Source of the DNA: an uncultured Flavobacteriaceae bacterium
GTDB taxonomy: Bacteria; Bacteroidota; Bacteroidia; Flavobacteriales; Flavobacteriaceae
Direction: 5' to 3'
Length of the DNA stretch: 64,000 bases
Assembly (NCBI GenBank): GCA_905182295.1
Contig: CAJJAZ010000004.1
Span: forward strand, 1-64,000
Position numbers and translations under genes: made by a program. The notes under the pieces were generated by a model that saw only the letters and a list, made by a program, of their open reading frames with translations, was not told the DNA's origin and ran no database searches. Each line of letters starts with the position of its first letter. The stretch's first letter is position 1. Shown one piece after another: positions 9,078-16,569 of the stretch.

Positions 9078-10208
9078 TTACAATCTCTTGTCCATTTGAA
9101 CGACCATTTGGGCTTTCCAAGCAGCAAATTCTCCTGCTATAATTTTCTCTCTAGCAGTGCGCACCAACCACATATAAAAACCTAAGTTATGAATGGTAGC
9201 GATTTGTTTCCCCAAGTATTCATTGGCAGCAAACAAATGACGCAAATAAGCTTTTGAGTATTCTGTATCTACAAAGGTATGGCCCATTTCATCTACAGCT
9301 GAAAAATCTGCCTCCCACTTTTTGTTTTTAATATTGATGGTCCCATGCGCTGTAAAAAGCATTCCATTTCGTGCATTTCTAGTAGGCATAACACAGTCAA
9401 ACATATCAATTCCTAAAGCAATATTTTCCAAAATATTGATAGGAGTTCCCACCCCCATTAAATACCTGGGCTTGTCTTCCGGAAGCACTTCACAAACCAC
9501 TTCAGTCATAGCGTACATCTCGTCTGCAGGCTCCCCTACTGATAAACCGCCAATGGCATTTCCCTGGGCACCTACAGAGGCAATAAACTCTGCAGACTGT
9601 CTCCTAAGGTCTTTATAAGTTGACCCTTGAACAATAGGAAAAAAAGTCTGTTCGTAGTCGTAAGTATAGGGTGTTTTGTCTAAATGAGTCATACAGCGAT
9701 CCAACCATCTATGGGTCATGTGCATGGATCTCTTGGCATAAGAATAATCACAAGGATAAGGGGTGCATTCATCAAAAGCCATGATAATATCTGCACCAAT
9801 ATTACGCTGGATTTCCATGACATTTTCTGGCGTGAAAAAGTGATAAGATCCGTCTATATGGGATTTAAATTTCACCCCTTCTTCCTTTATTTTTCTGTTA
9901 GAAGAAAGCGAATACACCTGGTATCCACCACTGTCTGTAAGAATGTTTTTATCCCACCCCATAAATTTGTGGAGCCCTCCAGCTTTCAACAGAATATCTA
10001 TTTTTGGCCTCAAATACAAATGGTAGGTATTCCCTAAAATAATATCTGGCTTAATCTCTTCTTTTAGCTCACGCTGATGCACTCCTTTTACAGAAGCCAC
10101 CGTACCTACAGGCATAAAAATAGGGGTTTCAATAATACCGTGGTCTGTTTCTAAAGTAGCTGCCCTAGCTTTAGATTGTGGGTCTATATGGGATAAGTTG
10201 AATTTCAA
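9078..10208 (-). CDS. tgt: tRNA-guanine transglycosylase (Tgt), atypical zinc site
   Basis: Exchanges guanine-34 for a queuine precursor in GUN-anticodon tRNAs. Core motifs are clear: catalytic Asp in DSGGYQVYS, FDECTPYP, GGLSVGEP, and the second Asp in IDMFDCVMPTRNARNG. A TTG at 10208 gives MKFNLSHIDPQSKA (376 residues) and lies at the right distance from a TATATTTG element; the track start at 10229 lies within that promoter element. The C-terminal zinc motif that normally reads CxCxxC is VDEMGHTFVDTEYSKAYLRHL here, so the cysteine ligands are missing. Neighbours lptG and the DMT gene follow directly. Confidence 0.94.
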   Translation of the reverse strand: MKFNLSHIDPQSKARAATLETDHGIIETPIFMPVGTVASVKGVHQRELKEEIKPDIILGNTYHLYLRPKIDILLKAGGLHKFMGWDKNILTDSGGYQVYSLSSNRKIKEEGVKFKSHIDGSYHFFTPENVMEIQRNIGADIIMAFDECTPYPCDYSYAKRSMHMTHRWLDRCMTHLDKTPYTYDYEQTFFPIVQGSTYKDLRRQSAEFIASVGAQGNAIGGLSVGEPADEMYAMTEVVCEVLPEDKPRYLMGVGTPINILENIALGIDMFDCVMPTRNARNGMLFTAHGTINIKNKKWEADFSAVDEMGHTFVDTEYSKAYLRHLFAANEYLGKQIATIHNLGFYMWLVRTAREKIIAGEFAAWKAQMVVQMDKRL

Positions 10209-10227
10209 AGTATATAAATCTAGTCGC

Positions 10228-10235
10228 AAATATAC
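10228..10235 (-). promoter_or_regulatory. Possible -7 element for tgt
   Basis: TATATTTG on the minus strand, exact TAnnTTTG match, 19 bases before the TTG start at 10208. No TTG is seen at the ideal -33 distance. Confidence 0.45.
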
Positions 10236-10311
10236 TAAACCCCTATGGAGTATTCACTTTAGCGGGTATAAAATAAAATGGAATTTCGTTGATAAATAGT
10301 AACAACTCAAG

Positions 10312-10342
10312 TTGTGTAGCCCATATAAGGGCCTTATTTTTA
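10312..10342 (+). promoter_or_regulatory. Probable promoter of the transketolase genes
   Basis: TTG at 10312-10314, a 20-base spacer and TATTTTTA at 10335-10342, one base off TAnnTTTG. It lies 27 bases before the tkt N-subunit ATG. Confidence 0.45.
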
Positions 10343-10368
10343 CGGCTGTTAAACTACCCAATAAAAAC

Positions 10369-11214
10369 ATGGCAAATATTACAGAATTAAACCAATTGAC
10401 TACGCAAGTCAGAAGAGACATTTTGCGTATGGTACACAAAGTTAACTCTGGTCACCCAGGAGGTTCCTTAGGATGTGCTGAATTTTTCGTAGCCCTATAC
10501 AATGAGGTCATGGAGCTAAAAGACGGTTTTGATATGGACGGTAAAGAAGAAGATTTATTCTTTTTATCCAATGGACATATTTCTCCTGTATTTTACAGTG
10601 TACTGGCTCGTAGGGGTTATTTCCCTGTAGCAGAATTAAGCACATTTAGATTGATCAATTCAAGACTTCAAGGACACCCAACTACGCATGAAGGTTTGCC
10701 TGGAATAAGAATTGCATCTGGTTCTTTGGGACAGGGAATGTCTGTGGCTATTGGAGCAGCGCAAGCTAAAAAACTTAACAATGATTCACACCTAGTGTAT
10801 AGCCTTCATGGAGATGGAGAGCTACAAGAAGGTCAAAACTGGGAAGCCATTATGTATGCTTCTGCAAAAAAAGTAGACAACCTGATTGCAACAATAGACT
10901 TAAATGGACAGCAAATAGACGGCGCAACAGACCACGTATTGCACATGGGAGATGTAGCCGCGAAATTTAAAGCTTTTGACTGGGAAGTACTTTCAATTGA
11001 AAAAGGAAATGACATGTCTGCCATAATAGAAGGTTTAAAAAAAGCCAAATTACTCAGTGGTCAAGGAAAGCCTGTTTGTATACTCATGCACACCGTAATG
11101 GGTAATGGGGTAGATTTTATGATGCATACCCACGCATGGCATGGTAAAGCACCAAATGACGAACAACTAGCCAACGGACTGGCTCAAAATCCAGAAACTT
11201 TAGGGGACTACTAA
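10369..11214 (+). CDS. tkt: Transketolase, N-terminal (TPP-binding) subunit
   Basis: First half of a two-gene transketolase of the pentose phosphate pathway, moving two-carbon units between sugar phosphates. The ATG at 10369 gives MANITELNQLTTQ (281 residues); the 19 upstream codons in the track are leader. It has GHPGGSLGCAEF and the thiamine-diphosphate motif GDGELQEGQNWEA. The C-terminal half is the next gene, 11 bases on, so this is the natural split form and not a frameshift. Confidence 0.95.
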   Translation: MANITELNQLTTQVRRDILRMVHKVNSGHPGGSLGCAEFFVALYNEVMELKDGFDMDGKEEDLFFLSNGHISPVFYSVLARRGYFPVAELSTFRLINSRLQGHPTTHEGLPGIRIASGSLGQGMSVAIGAAQAKKLNNDSHLVYSLHGDGELQEGQNWEAIMYASAKKVDNLIATIDLNGQQIDGATDHVLHMGDVAAKFKAFDWEVLSIEKGNDMSAIIEGLKKAKLLSGQGKPVCILMHTVMGNGVDFMMHTHAWHGKAPNDEQLANGLAQNPETLGDY

Positions 11215-11225
11215 ACCGCAATAAG

Positions 11226-12179
11226 ATGAAGAAATATATAGATACAGGGAAAAAAGATACTAGAAGTGGTTTTGGTGCAGGATTGGCCCATTTAGGAAGA
11301 ACCAATAAGAATGTAGTTGCATTGTGTGCAGACCTTATAGGTTCCTTAAAAATGGATGAATTTATTGCGGAGAACCCAGAGCGTTTTTATCAAATAGGTA
11401 TAGCAGAAGCTAACATGATTGGAATTGCCGCAGGATTGACAATCGGAGGAAAAATTCCATTTACTGGTACATTTGCCAACTTTTCTACTGGTAGGGTATA
11501 CGATCAAATCAGGCAATCTGTTGCTTACTCGGATAAGAATGTTAAAATATGTGCCTCCCATGCTGGATTAACATTAGGAGAAGACGGCGCTACACACCAA
11601 ATCCTTGAAGATATAGGTTTAATGAAAATGCTACCAGGAATGGTGGTCATTAATACCTGTGATTACAATCAAACAAGAGCGGCTACCATTGCAATAGCAG
11701 ATTACCATGGTCCTGTTTACTTGCGTTTTGGAAGACCTGCTGTGGCTAATTTTACTCCGCCAGATGCGCCTTTTGAAATAGGTAAAGCCATACTTTTACA
11801 AGAAGGTACAGACGTTACCATAGTAGCCACTGGTCACCTAGTGTGGGAAGCTTTAATGGCTGCAGAACAATTAGCAGAAAAAGGGATTAGTGCAGAGGTG
11901 ATTAATATACACACCATTAAACCATTAGACGAAACCGCTATTTTAGCTTCAGTAGCCAAAACATCTTGTATTGTTACCGCTGAAGAGCACAATATCTTAG
12001 GGGGGTTAGGAGAAAGTGTTGCCAGAACTTTGGCTTCAAAACATCCTGTACCACAAGAATTTATTGGAACAAATGACACTTTCGGTGAGAGTGGAACACC
12101 AGCACAACTCATGGAGAAATACGGATTAAACGCAGCGGCAATTACAACTGCTTGTGAAAAAGTAATAAAACGCAAATAA
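11226..12179 (+). CDS. tkt: Transketolase, C-terminal (pyrimidine-binding) subunit
   Basis: Second half of the split transketolase, 317 residues. It carries the pyrimidine-binding domain (QIGIAEANMIGIAAGL, TFANFSTGRVYDQIRQS, GLTLGEDGATHQ) and the C-terminal transketolase domain (GTDVTIVATGHLVWEAL, VTAEEHNILGGLG). It forms the active enzyme with the upstream N subunit, with which it is co-transcribed. A long inverted repeat follows as terminator. Confidence 0.95.
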   Translation: MKKYIDTGKKDTRSGFGAGLAHLGRTNKNVVALCADLIGSLKMDEFIAENPERFYQIGIAEANMIGIAAGLTIGGKIPFTGTFANFSTGRVYDQIRQSVAYSDKNVKICASHAGLTLGEDGATHQILEDIGLMKMLPGMVVINTCDYNQTRAATIAIADYHGPVYLRFGRPAVANFTPPDAPFEIGKAILLQEGTDVTIVATGHLVWEALMAAEQLAEKGISAEVINIHTIKPLDETAILASVAKTSCIVTAEEHNILGGLGESVARTLASKHPVPQEFIGTNDTFGESGTPAQLMEKYGLNAAAITTACEKVIKRK

Positions 12180-12201
12180 AATCGTTATAATACAAATGTC
12201 T

Positions 12202-12248
12202 AAAGGCGCATTTTAATTCTTTCTAAAAGATCTTAAAATGCGCCTTTT
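12202..12248 (+). terminator. Terminator after the transketolase genes
   Basis: AAAGGCGCATTTTAA and TTAAAATGCGCCTTTT form a 15-bp inverted repeat around a 16-base loop, with T residues at the 3' end. Confidence 0.75.
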
Positions 12249-12268
12249 ACTTTAAAATATAATTTGAG

Positions 12269-12886
12269 ATGAAAAAAGTATTATTTATTGCAATGGCCTT
12301 AATCACTTTTCAAGGCTTTGCACAGAAAGAAACTGGGATAGGAATTAAAGCTGGTGTAAATTACAGCCAGAACGGAGATTTAAAAACTGCTGTAAGTAGC
12401 GCTGCAAATGACCTTATTTCAGGCTCAGATCAAAAAATGGGGTACCACCTTGGTCTTTATGCTAAAATGAAATTGCCTCTTTTTTATCTCAGACCGGAAT
12501 TGACCTTCACCCATACCAAAAGTGCTTATGACTTTTCAGGGAACAATGGGGTTTACAGCCAATCTAAAATAGACCTACCCATTCTTTTAGGTTATGAAAT
12601 TATAGGTCCTCTACATGTGTTTGCTGGCCCTTCTATTCAATTTGTTTTAGGCAATGATTTTGACATAAAACAGGTTGCACTAACAGATTTAGAAAAAAAC
12701 ACTACGATTGGGTTTCAGTTCGGAGCTGGTTTAAATCTAGGACGTCTGGGCTTAGATGTGAGGTTTGAAAGGGGATTAAGTCCAAATCAAATCTCACTGA
12801 TCAACAACAACATTACAAGCATTTCTGAAAGCTTTATAGATACTAGGCCTACCCAAGTGATCTTTGCGCTTTCTTATGCTTTATAA
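12269..12886 (+). CDS. Outer-membrane beta-barrel protein, porin-like (PorT/OMP_b-brl type)
   Basis: 205 residues. The signal peptide MKKVLFIAMALITFQGFAQ is followed by alternating hydrophobic strands of the outer-membrane beta-barrel type (GIGIKAGVNYSQNGD, YHLGLYAKMKLPLFYLRPEL, LHVFAGPSIQFVLG, IGFQFGAGLNLGRLGLDVRFERG) and ends in a strand (VIFALSYAL), as is normal for barrel proteins. Function unknown; small barrels of this kind are common in Bacteroidota. It ends six bases from the convergent FKBP gene. Confidence 0.8.
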   Translation: MKKVLFIAMALITFQGFAQKETGIGIKAGVNYSQNGDLKTAVSSAANDLISGSDQKMGYHLGLYAKMKLPLFYLRPELTFTHTKSAYDFSGNNGVYSQSKIDLPILLGYEIIGPLHVFAGPSIQFVLGNDFDIKQVALTDLEKNTTIGFQFGAGLNLGRLGLDVRFERGLSPNQISLINNNITSISESFIDTRPTQVIFALSYAL

Positions 12887-12892
12887 ACTTTT

Positions 12893-13837
12893 TTAATCTT
12901 TATCTAAATAGTCCGGAATACCATCACCATCTGAATCTGTAAAAGTGATGGACCCATTTGCATTAATTACAATTTCTTCTCTGGTGGGAATACCATCGTT
13001 GTCGTCATCCGAATCTGCATGATTGGCTAAAGCCTGTTGAAAACTACTGGCTTCCTCATCTGCATCTGTATTGTCGTTACCCAAAATCCCGTCCCCATTT
13101 AGATCTTCTAATATGGAAGGAATACCATCATTATCATAATCTGTATCTACTACAAATTTACCCAATTCAATAGAAAAAATCAGTGGCGTGTAAGCTGGAA
13201 TAACTCCAGAACTAGAATTGTAGTAACCCAGGGCAGAAGGAAAAACAAACAAGCCAATACCACTATCCGTGAAGGTTGTTGTACCATCTGGATGGTTTTC
13301 TACATTAAGACCAGCTTTAAGCTTATTCACACCCAACTGATACCCTCTTATCGTAAAGGGAAGGTATTGCCAAAGAAAACTGGCAGATGCGTCAAATGAT
13401 TTGCCATTTAAAAAACTCCCCTCATACTTAATAAGCGTGGAGTCTGCAACTGTAGGAGAAATTCCACTACCACCCTCTCTCACCACCAAATAATAATACG
13501 TATGGTTCACAACCTCTTTTGTGTCCAAACCATAATAATCAGAATCAATAGCAATGGTTTCTGATTGCATCATTTGAGAAAGTGGCGTTTTATTGGCATT
13601 GTCTCCAGCAAGTGTGTCTACCCTAACCTTGAAGTCAAAACCATCAGGGGGGGTTTGAAAAGACTCATAATTGTAAAAATGTGTCTCCAAAAAAGCAGAA
13701 ATATCTTCGGCATTGGTTGGTTCAACCTCACTTAAAGTAAGTGGCGGCACTAATTCTACTCCTAGTATCTCATTTTTCTTACAAGAAATAACAGTGAGTA
13801 ATACAAAAGCACAAAGGAATATAGTATTCTTAGACAT
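12893..13837 (-). CDS. FKBP-type peptidyl-prolyl isomerase lipoprotein with C-terminal type-3 (calcium) repeats
   Basis: A lipoprotein (lipobox LTVISC, Cys19) of 314 residues. Residues about 110-235 are FKBP-like: VVREGGSG, YEGSFLNGKSFDAS, the loop around RGYQLGVNKLKAG, FPSALGYY and IPAYTPLIFSIEL. After this come acidic repeats of the thrombospondin type-3/calcium-binding kind (DTDYDNDGIPS, DSDDDNDGIPT, DSDGDGIPDYLD). It is exported and probably assists envelope protein folding; the calcium repeats may serve attachment or stability. The catalytic pocket is only partly recognisable, so isomerase activity is not certain. Confidence 0.8.
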   Translation of the reverse strand: MSKNTIFLCAFVLLTVISCKKNEILGVELVPPLTLSEVEPTNAEDISAFLETHFYNYESFQTPPDGFDFKVRVDTLAGDNANKTPLSQMMQSETIAIDSDYYGLDTKEVVNHTYYYLVVREGGSGISPTVADSTLIKYEGSFLNGKSFDASASFLWQYLPFTIRGYQLGVNKLKAGLNVENHPDGTTTFTDSGIGLFVFPSALGYYNSSSGVIPAYTPLIFSIELGKFVVDTDYDNDGIPSILEDLNGDGILGNDNTDADEEASSFQQALANHADSDDDNDGIPTREEIVINANGSITFTDSDGDGIPDYLDKD

Positions 13838-13876
13838 TTAGAATCATTTTAAGGCCGGCAAGATACAATTTTCCCT

Positions 13877-13884
13877 TATTTTTG
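13877..13884 (+). promoter_or_regulatory. Possible -7 element in front of the S4-domain gene
   Basis: TATTTTTG, an exact TAnnTTTG match, 32 bases before the ATG at 13917. No clear -33 TTG. Confidence 0.4.
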
Positions 13885-13916
13885 TCAGAGACATTAACAA
13901 AGAATTTGTATTGTTT

Positions 13917-14306
13917 ATGCGTTTAGATAAATACCTATGGGCCCTGAGATATTTTAAGACCAGAAACATTGCTTCAGAAGCGTGTAAGAAGGGTCAAATC
14001 AGGGTTAATGATCAAACTGCCAAGCCTTCTAGGGAAGTCTATCCCATGGATAAACTCCTTATTAGAAAAAATCAAATCAATTTTCAATGTACCGTGCTAG
14101 ATATACCTGCTAGTAGGTTGGGGGCTAAATTGGTCGATATGTACCGCAAGGACACCACTCCATTAGAAGCTTTAGAGCAACACAAAGTAGCCGCACTTGC
14201 GCAAGAACACTATAGAAAAAGTGGTGCAGGAAGACCGACAAAGAAAGAAAGAAGAGACCTCTCTGGCTACGCCCAAGAGAATGAGGAAAATAATGATTGG
14301 GAATAA
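13917..14306 (+). CDS. S4-domain RNA-binding protein (Hsp15-like)
   Basis: 129 residues from the ATG at 13917 (MRLDKYLWALRYFKTR); the track start two codons upstream is a TTG. The S4 domain is at residues 1-60 (ASEACKKGQIRVNDQ) and a basic tail contains GAGRPTKKERRDL. Relatives (HslR/Hsp15) bind free 50S subunits carrying nascent chains and help recycle stalled ribosomes. It is followed within 14 bases by the methyltransferase gene, so the two are probably co-transcribed. Confidence 0.85.
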   Translation: MRLDKYLWALRYFKTRNIASEACKKGQIRVNDQTAKPSREVYPMDKLLIRKNQINFQCTVLDIPASRLGAKLVDMYRKDTTPLEALEQHKVAALAQEHYRKSGAGRPTKKERRDLSGYAQENEENNDWE

Positions 14307-14320
14307 GAACACAGCGCGAT

Positions 14321-14935
14321 ATGAATACAAATCAAGACTTAAATCAAGCCTATTGGGAAGAGAAATACCTCAACCAACAAACTGGTTGGGACATTGGGGC
14401 TATTTCTCCTCCAATGAAATCTGCCATAGACCAATTGGCCTTCCAATATTCGAATAAAAAAGATTTAAACATCTTAATTCCTGGTGCTGGTATGGGCTAT
14501 GAAGCCATTTATCTTCACCAAAAAGGGTATACCAATGTCCATGTGTTAGATATTGCAAAAAAACCCTTAGCTGAAATCGCAATTAAATGTGAGGATTTTC
14601 CAAAAGATCACTTGCACTGCGAAGACTTCTTTGATTTTCAAAAGGAGTCTTTTGATGTTATTTTTGAGCAAACATTTTTTTGCGCTATACCGCCTAATAA
14701 TAGAGAAATATACGTCCGTAAAATGCATGAATTATTAAAGCCAAAAGGTGTTTTAACAGGCCTATTGTTTAATTTTCCTTTAACTGAGCAGGGGCCTCCA
14801 TTTGGAGGGAACATAGAAAAATATTTGGATTTATTTGATCCTTATTTTTTAATAAATTTTATGGAAACAGCTCAAAATTCAATAAAACCTCGGGCAGACA
14901 AAGAACTCTTTTTTATATTTGAGAATAGATCATAA
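14321..14935 (+). CDS. TPMT-like SAM-dependent methyltransferase
   Basis: 204 residues from the ATG at 14321 (MNTNQDLNQAYWEEKY). The N-terminal WEEKYLNQQTGWDIG block and the SAM-binding loop LIPGAGMGYEAIYLHQKGY place it with the thiopurine S-methyltransferase-like family, whose bacterial members methylate sulfur, selenium or tellurium compounds or other small molecules. The FDVIFEQTFFCAI motif is the family's acidic loop region. The natural substrate is unknown. Co-oriented with the S4 gene and the phosphoribosyltransferase. Confidence 0.8.
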   Translation: MNTNQDLNQAYWEEKYLNQQTGWDIGAISPPMKSAIDQLAFQYSNKKDLNILIPGAGMGYEAIYLHQKGYTNVHVLDIAKKPLAEIAIKCEDFPKDHLHCEDFFDFQKESFDVIFEQTFFCAIPPNNREIYVRKMHELLKPKGVLTGLLFNFPLTEQGPPFGGNIEKYLDLFDPYFLINFMETAQNSIKPRADKELFFIFENRS

Positions 14936-14959
14936 AAATAAGCCCTAAAAACAAGCAAT

Positions 14960-15454
14960 ATGTCACATCAGATATTAACACACCAAGAGATAGCCCATAA
15001 AATTCAAAGAATTGCTTACCAAATCTATGAATCTAATGTAGATGAGGAAGAGATTGTAGTGGCAGGAATTATAGGTACTGGTCTTGAATTTGCAAAAAAG
15101 ATTAGCCGCGTCCTTCAAGAGATCACCACTGCCAATATTTTACTCTGTGAATTAAAAATGGACAAAAAAAATCCACTTAAGGGTGTGAGTACCTCCATAG
15201 ATAAAAGTGATTATGAGAATAAATCTGTGGTACTAGTAGACGACGTTTTAAATTCAGGAAGTACCTTAATATACGGAGTACACCATTTTCTTCAAGTGCA
15301 TCTAAAACAAATTAAAACAGCGGTTTTAGTCAATAGAAATCATAAAAAATATCCTGTAAAAGCTGATTTTAAAGGCATCTCACTCTCCACTTCATTACAA
15401 GAACACATTGAAGTAAGGTTTGAAAAGGGTAATGACGCCGTATATCTAAAGTAA
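14960..15454 (+). CDS. Phosphoribosyltransferase, PyrR-like
   Basis: 164 residues with the type I phosphoribosyltransferase PRPP-binding motif VVLVDDVLNSGSTL. The overall arrangement (EEIVVAGIIGTGLEFAKKI near the N terminus, RNHKKYPVKADFKG in the hood) resembles PyrR-type uracil phosphoribosyltransferases. No pyr genes are nearby, so it may be a salvage enzyme or an RNA-binding regulator. Convergent with aroK, 13 bases apart. Confidence 0.75.
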   Translation: MSHQILTHQEIAHKIQRIAYQIYESNVDEEEIVVAGIIGTGLEFAKKISRVLQEITTANILLCELKMDKKNPLKGVSTSIDKSDYENKSVVLVDDVLNSGSTLIYGVHHFLQVHLKQIKTAVLVNRNHKKYPVKADFKGISLSTSLQEHIEVRFEKGNDAVYLK

Positions 15455-15467
15455 CATTTTGGCCAGC

Positions 15468-15992
15468 CTATAGTGACTTTAGATTGCTTTGAATTTTTTG
15501 GGAGATTTCATTGGGTGATTGCCCAAGTGCAGGAACTACCAAATGGGCCTGCTCATAATGTGGTGCCCGCTCAAAGAGGTGTTTTCCTAAAAACTCAGGC
15601 AATAGCGCTTTATCTAAACCTGCAAGTAGTGGCCTTTGATCCATTTCACCTTCTAGGCGAGTCACTAGTTCCGGAATAGAAAGCTTTAAATACACCACAA
15701 GGGTATTGGGAAAAGCTTTCATGTTTTCCATATTGTCACCAAAACACGGGGTCCCTCCCCCAGTAGACAAAACAAATGAATCTTCAGAATGTCCTATATG
15801 AAACAGTGCTTCTCGCTCTGCTTTTCTAAAAAAGACTTCCCCTTTATTCTTGAACAAGTCTGGAATAGACATTCCTTGCTTTTCAGATATAAAGTGATCT
15901 AAATCTAGAAAAGGAATCCCTAAGCGTTCCGCTAAGATCAGTCCAGTGGTGGTTTTCCCACTTCCCATATAACCTACTAATACAACCTTCAT
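15468..15992 (-). CDS. aroK: Shikimate kinase
   Basis: Phosphorylates shikimate at O3, step five of the shikimate pathway to aromatic amino acids. P-loop GYMGSGKTTTG, substrate-binding DLDHFI, RKAEREAL and STGGGTPC are all present and the length of 174 residues is standard. It stands alone from other aro genes. Confidence 0.95.
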   Translation of the reverse strand: MKVVLVGYMGSGKTTTGLILAERLGIPFLDLDHFISEKQGMSIPDLFKNKGEVFFRKAEREALFHIGHSEDSFVLSTGGGTPCFGDNMENMKAFPNTLVVYLKLSIPELVTRLEGEMDQRPLLAGLDKALLPEFLGKHLFERAPHYEQAHLVVPALGQSPNEISQKIQSNLKSL

Positions 15993-16155
15993 ACTTTATA
16001 CGCTTCTATAGATACAAAGTTACATTTCTTCAAAGGTTTTACTCTTAAAATTTATACACAAAACCATTCAATAAAAAAAAACACTTTTTTTAAACCCTAA
16101 TTGACTGTATAGCAGTACCCTTTAAAAAAAAACAAAAAATTATATGTAATTAGCC

Positions 16156-16185
16156 TTGTAAGATTAATTATTGATAGTATATTTG
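16156..16185 (+). promoter_or_regulatory. Promoter of tRNA-Lys
   Basis: TTG at 16156-16158, a 19-base spacer and TATATTTG at 16178-16185: a full consensus match 31 bases in front of the tRNA. Confidence 0.7.
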
Positions 16186-16215
16186 CACCCGCTAACAGCA
16201 ATAAAGTTAGTTAAT

Positions 16216-16288
16216 GACCTGGTAGCTCAGTTGGTAGAGCATCTCCCTTTTAAGGAGAGGGTCCTGGGTTCGAGCCCCAGCCCGGTCA
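16216..16288 (+). tRNA. tRNA-Lys (anticodon TTT)
   Basis: Cloverleaf folds by eye: acceptor GACCTGG / CCCGGTC, D stem GCTC/GAGC, anticodon stem TCTCC/GGAGA with loop CTTTTAA (anticodon TTT), T stem CTGGG/CCCAG with loop TTCGAGC. 73 bases, discriminator A, CCA not encoded. The fifth acceptor pair is a T-C mismatch. Confidence 0.95.
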
Positions 16289-16289
16289 C

Positions 16290-16320
16290 AAAAAAGTTAA
16301 GTCTTGCACTTAACTTTTTT
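16290..16320 (+). terminator. Terminator between tRNA-Lys and tRNA-Leu
   Basis: AAAAAAGTTAAGT and ACTTAACTTTTTT form a 13-bp stem with loop CTTGC and a T run, directly after the tRNA-Lys gene. Confidence 0.75.
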
Positions 16321-16367
16321 TGTTTGCACCCTTTTTGAACAAATTTTTGTTTCTTTAGTGTACAAAT

Positions 16368-16450
16368 GCTCACGTGGTGAAATTGGTAGACATGCCATCT
16401 TGAGGGGGTGGTGTCCTATGGACGTGCTGGTTCGAATCCAGTCGTGAGCA
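16368..16450 (+). tRNA. tRNA-Leu (anticodon GAG)
   Basis: 83 bases with perfectly paired acceptor GCTCACG/CGTGAGC, anticodon stem CCATC/GGTGG with loop TTGAGGG (anticodon GAG), a long variable arm (class II tRNA) and T loop TTCGAAT. Discriminator A, no encoded CCA. Confidence 0.95.
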
Positions 16451-16475
16451 CTAAAAAGCATAAAAAATCACCACA

Positions 16476-16505
16476 GCGACTTCCTACGGAAGTCGCTTTT
16501 TTTTT
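16476..16505 (+). terminator. Terminator after tRNA-Leu
   Basis: GCGACTTCC / GGAAGTCGC is a perfect 9-bp stem with a 3-base loop followed by nine T residues. Confidence 0.9.
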
Positions 16506-16569
16506 ACCCGCTGAAATTCAAAAGATTTACTACATTTAATAGTGTATTAAATCATGAAATAGATCATTT

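Noticed and set aside
10369-12179. Transketolase split over two ORFs as a frameshift or pseudogene
   Set aside because: Both halves start with proper Met codons, are separated by 11 bases, and match the natural two-subunit form found in many bacteria.
16216-16450. tRNA genes as an integration site for a mobile element
   Set aside because: No integrase, no direct repeat of the tRNA 3' end and no change in base composition next to them.
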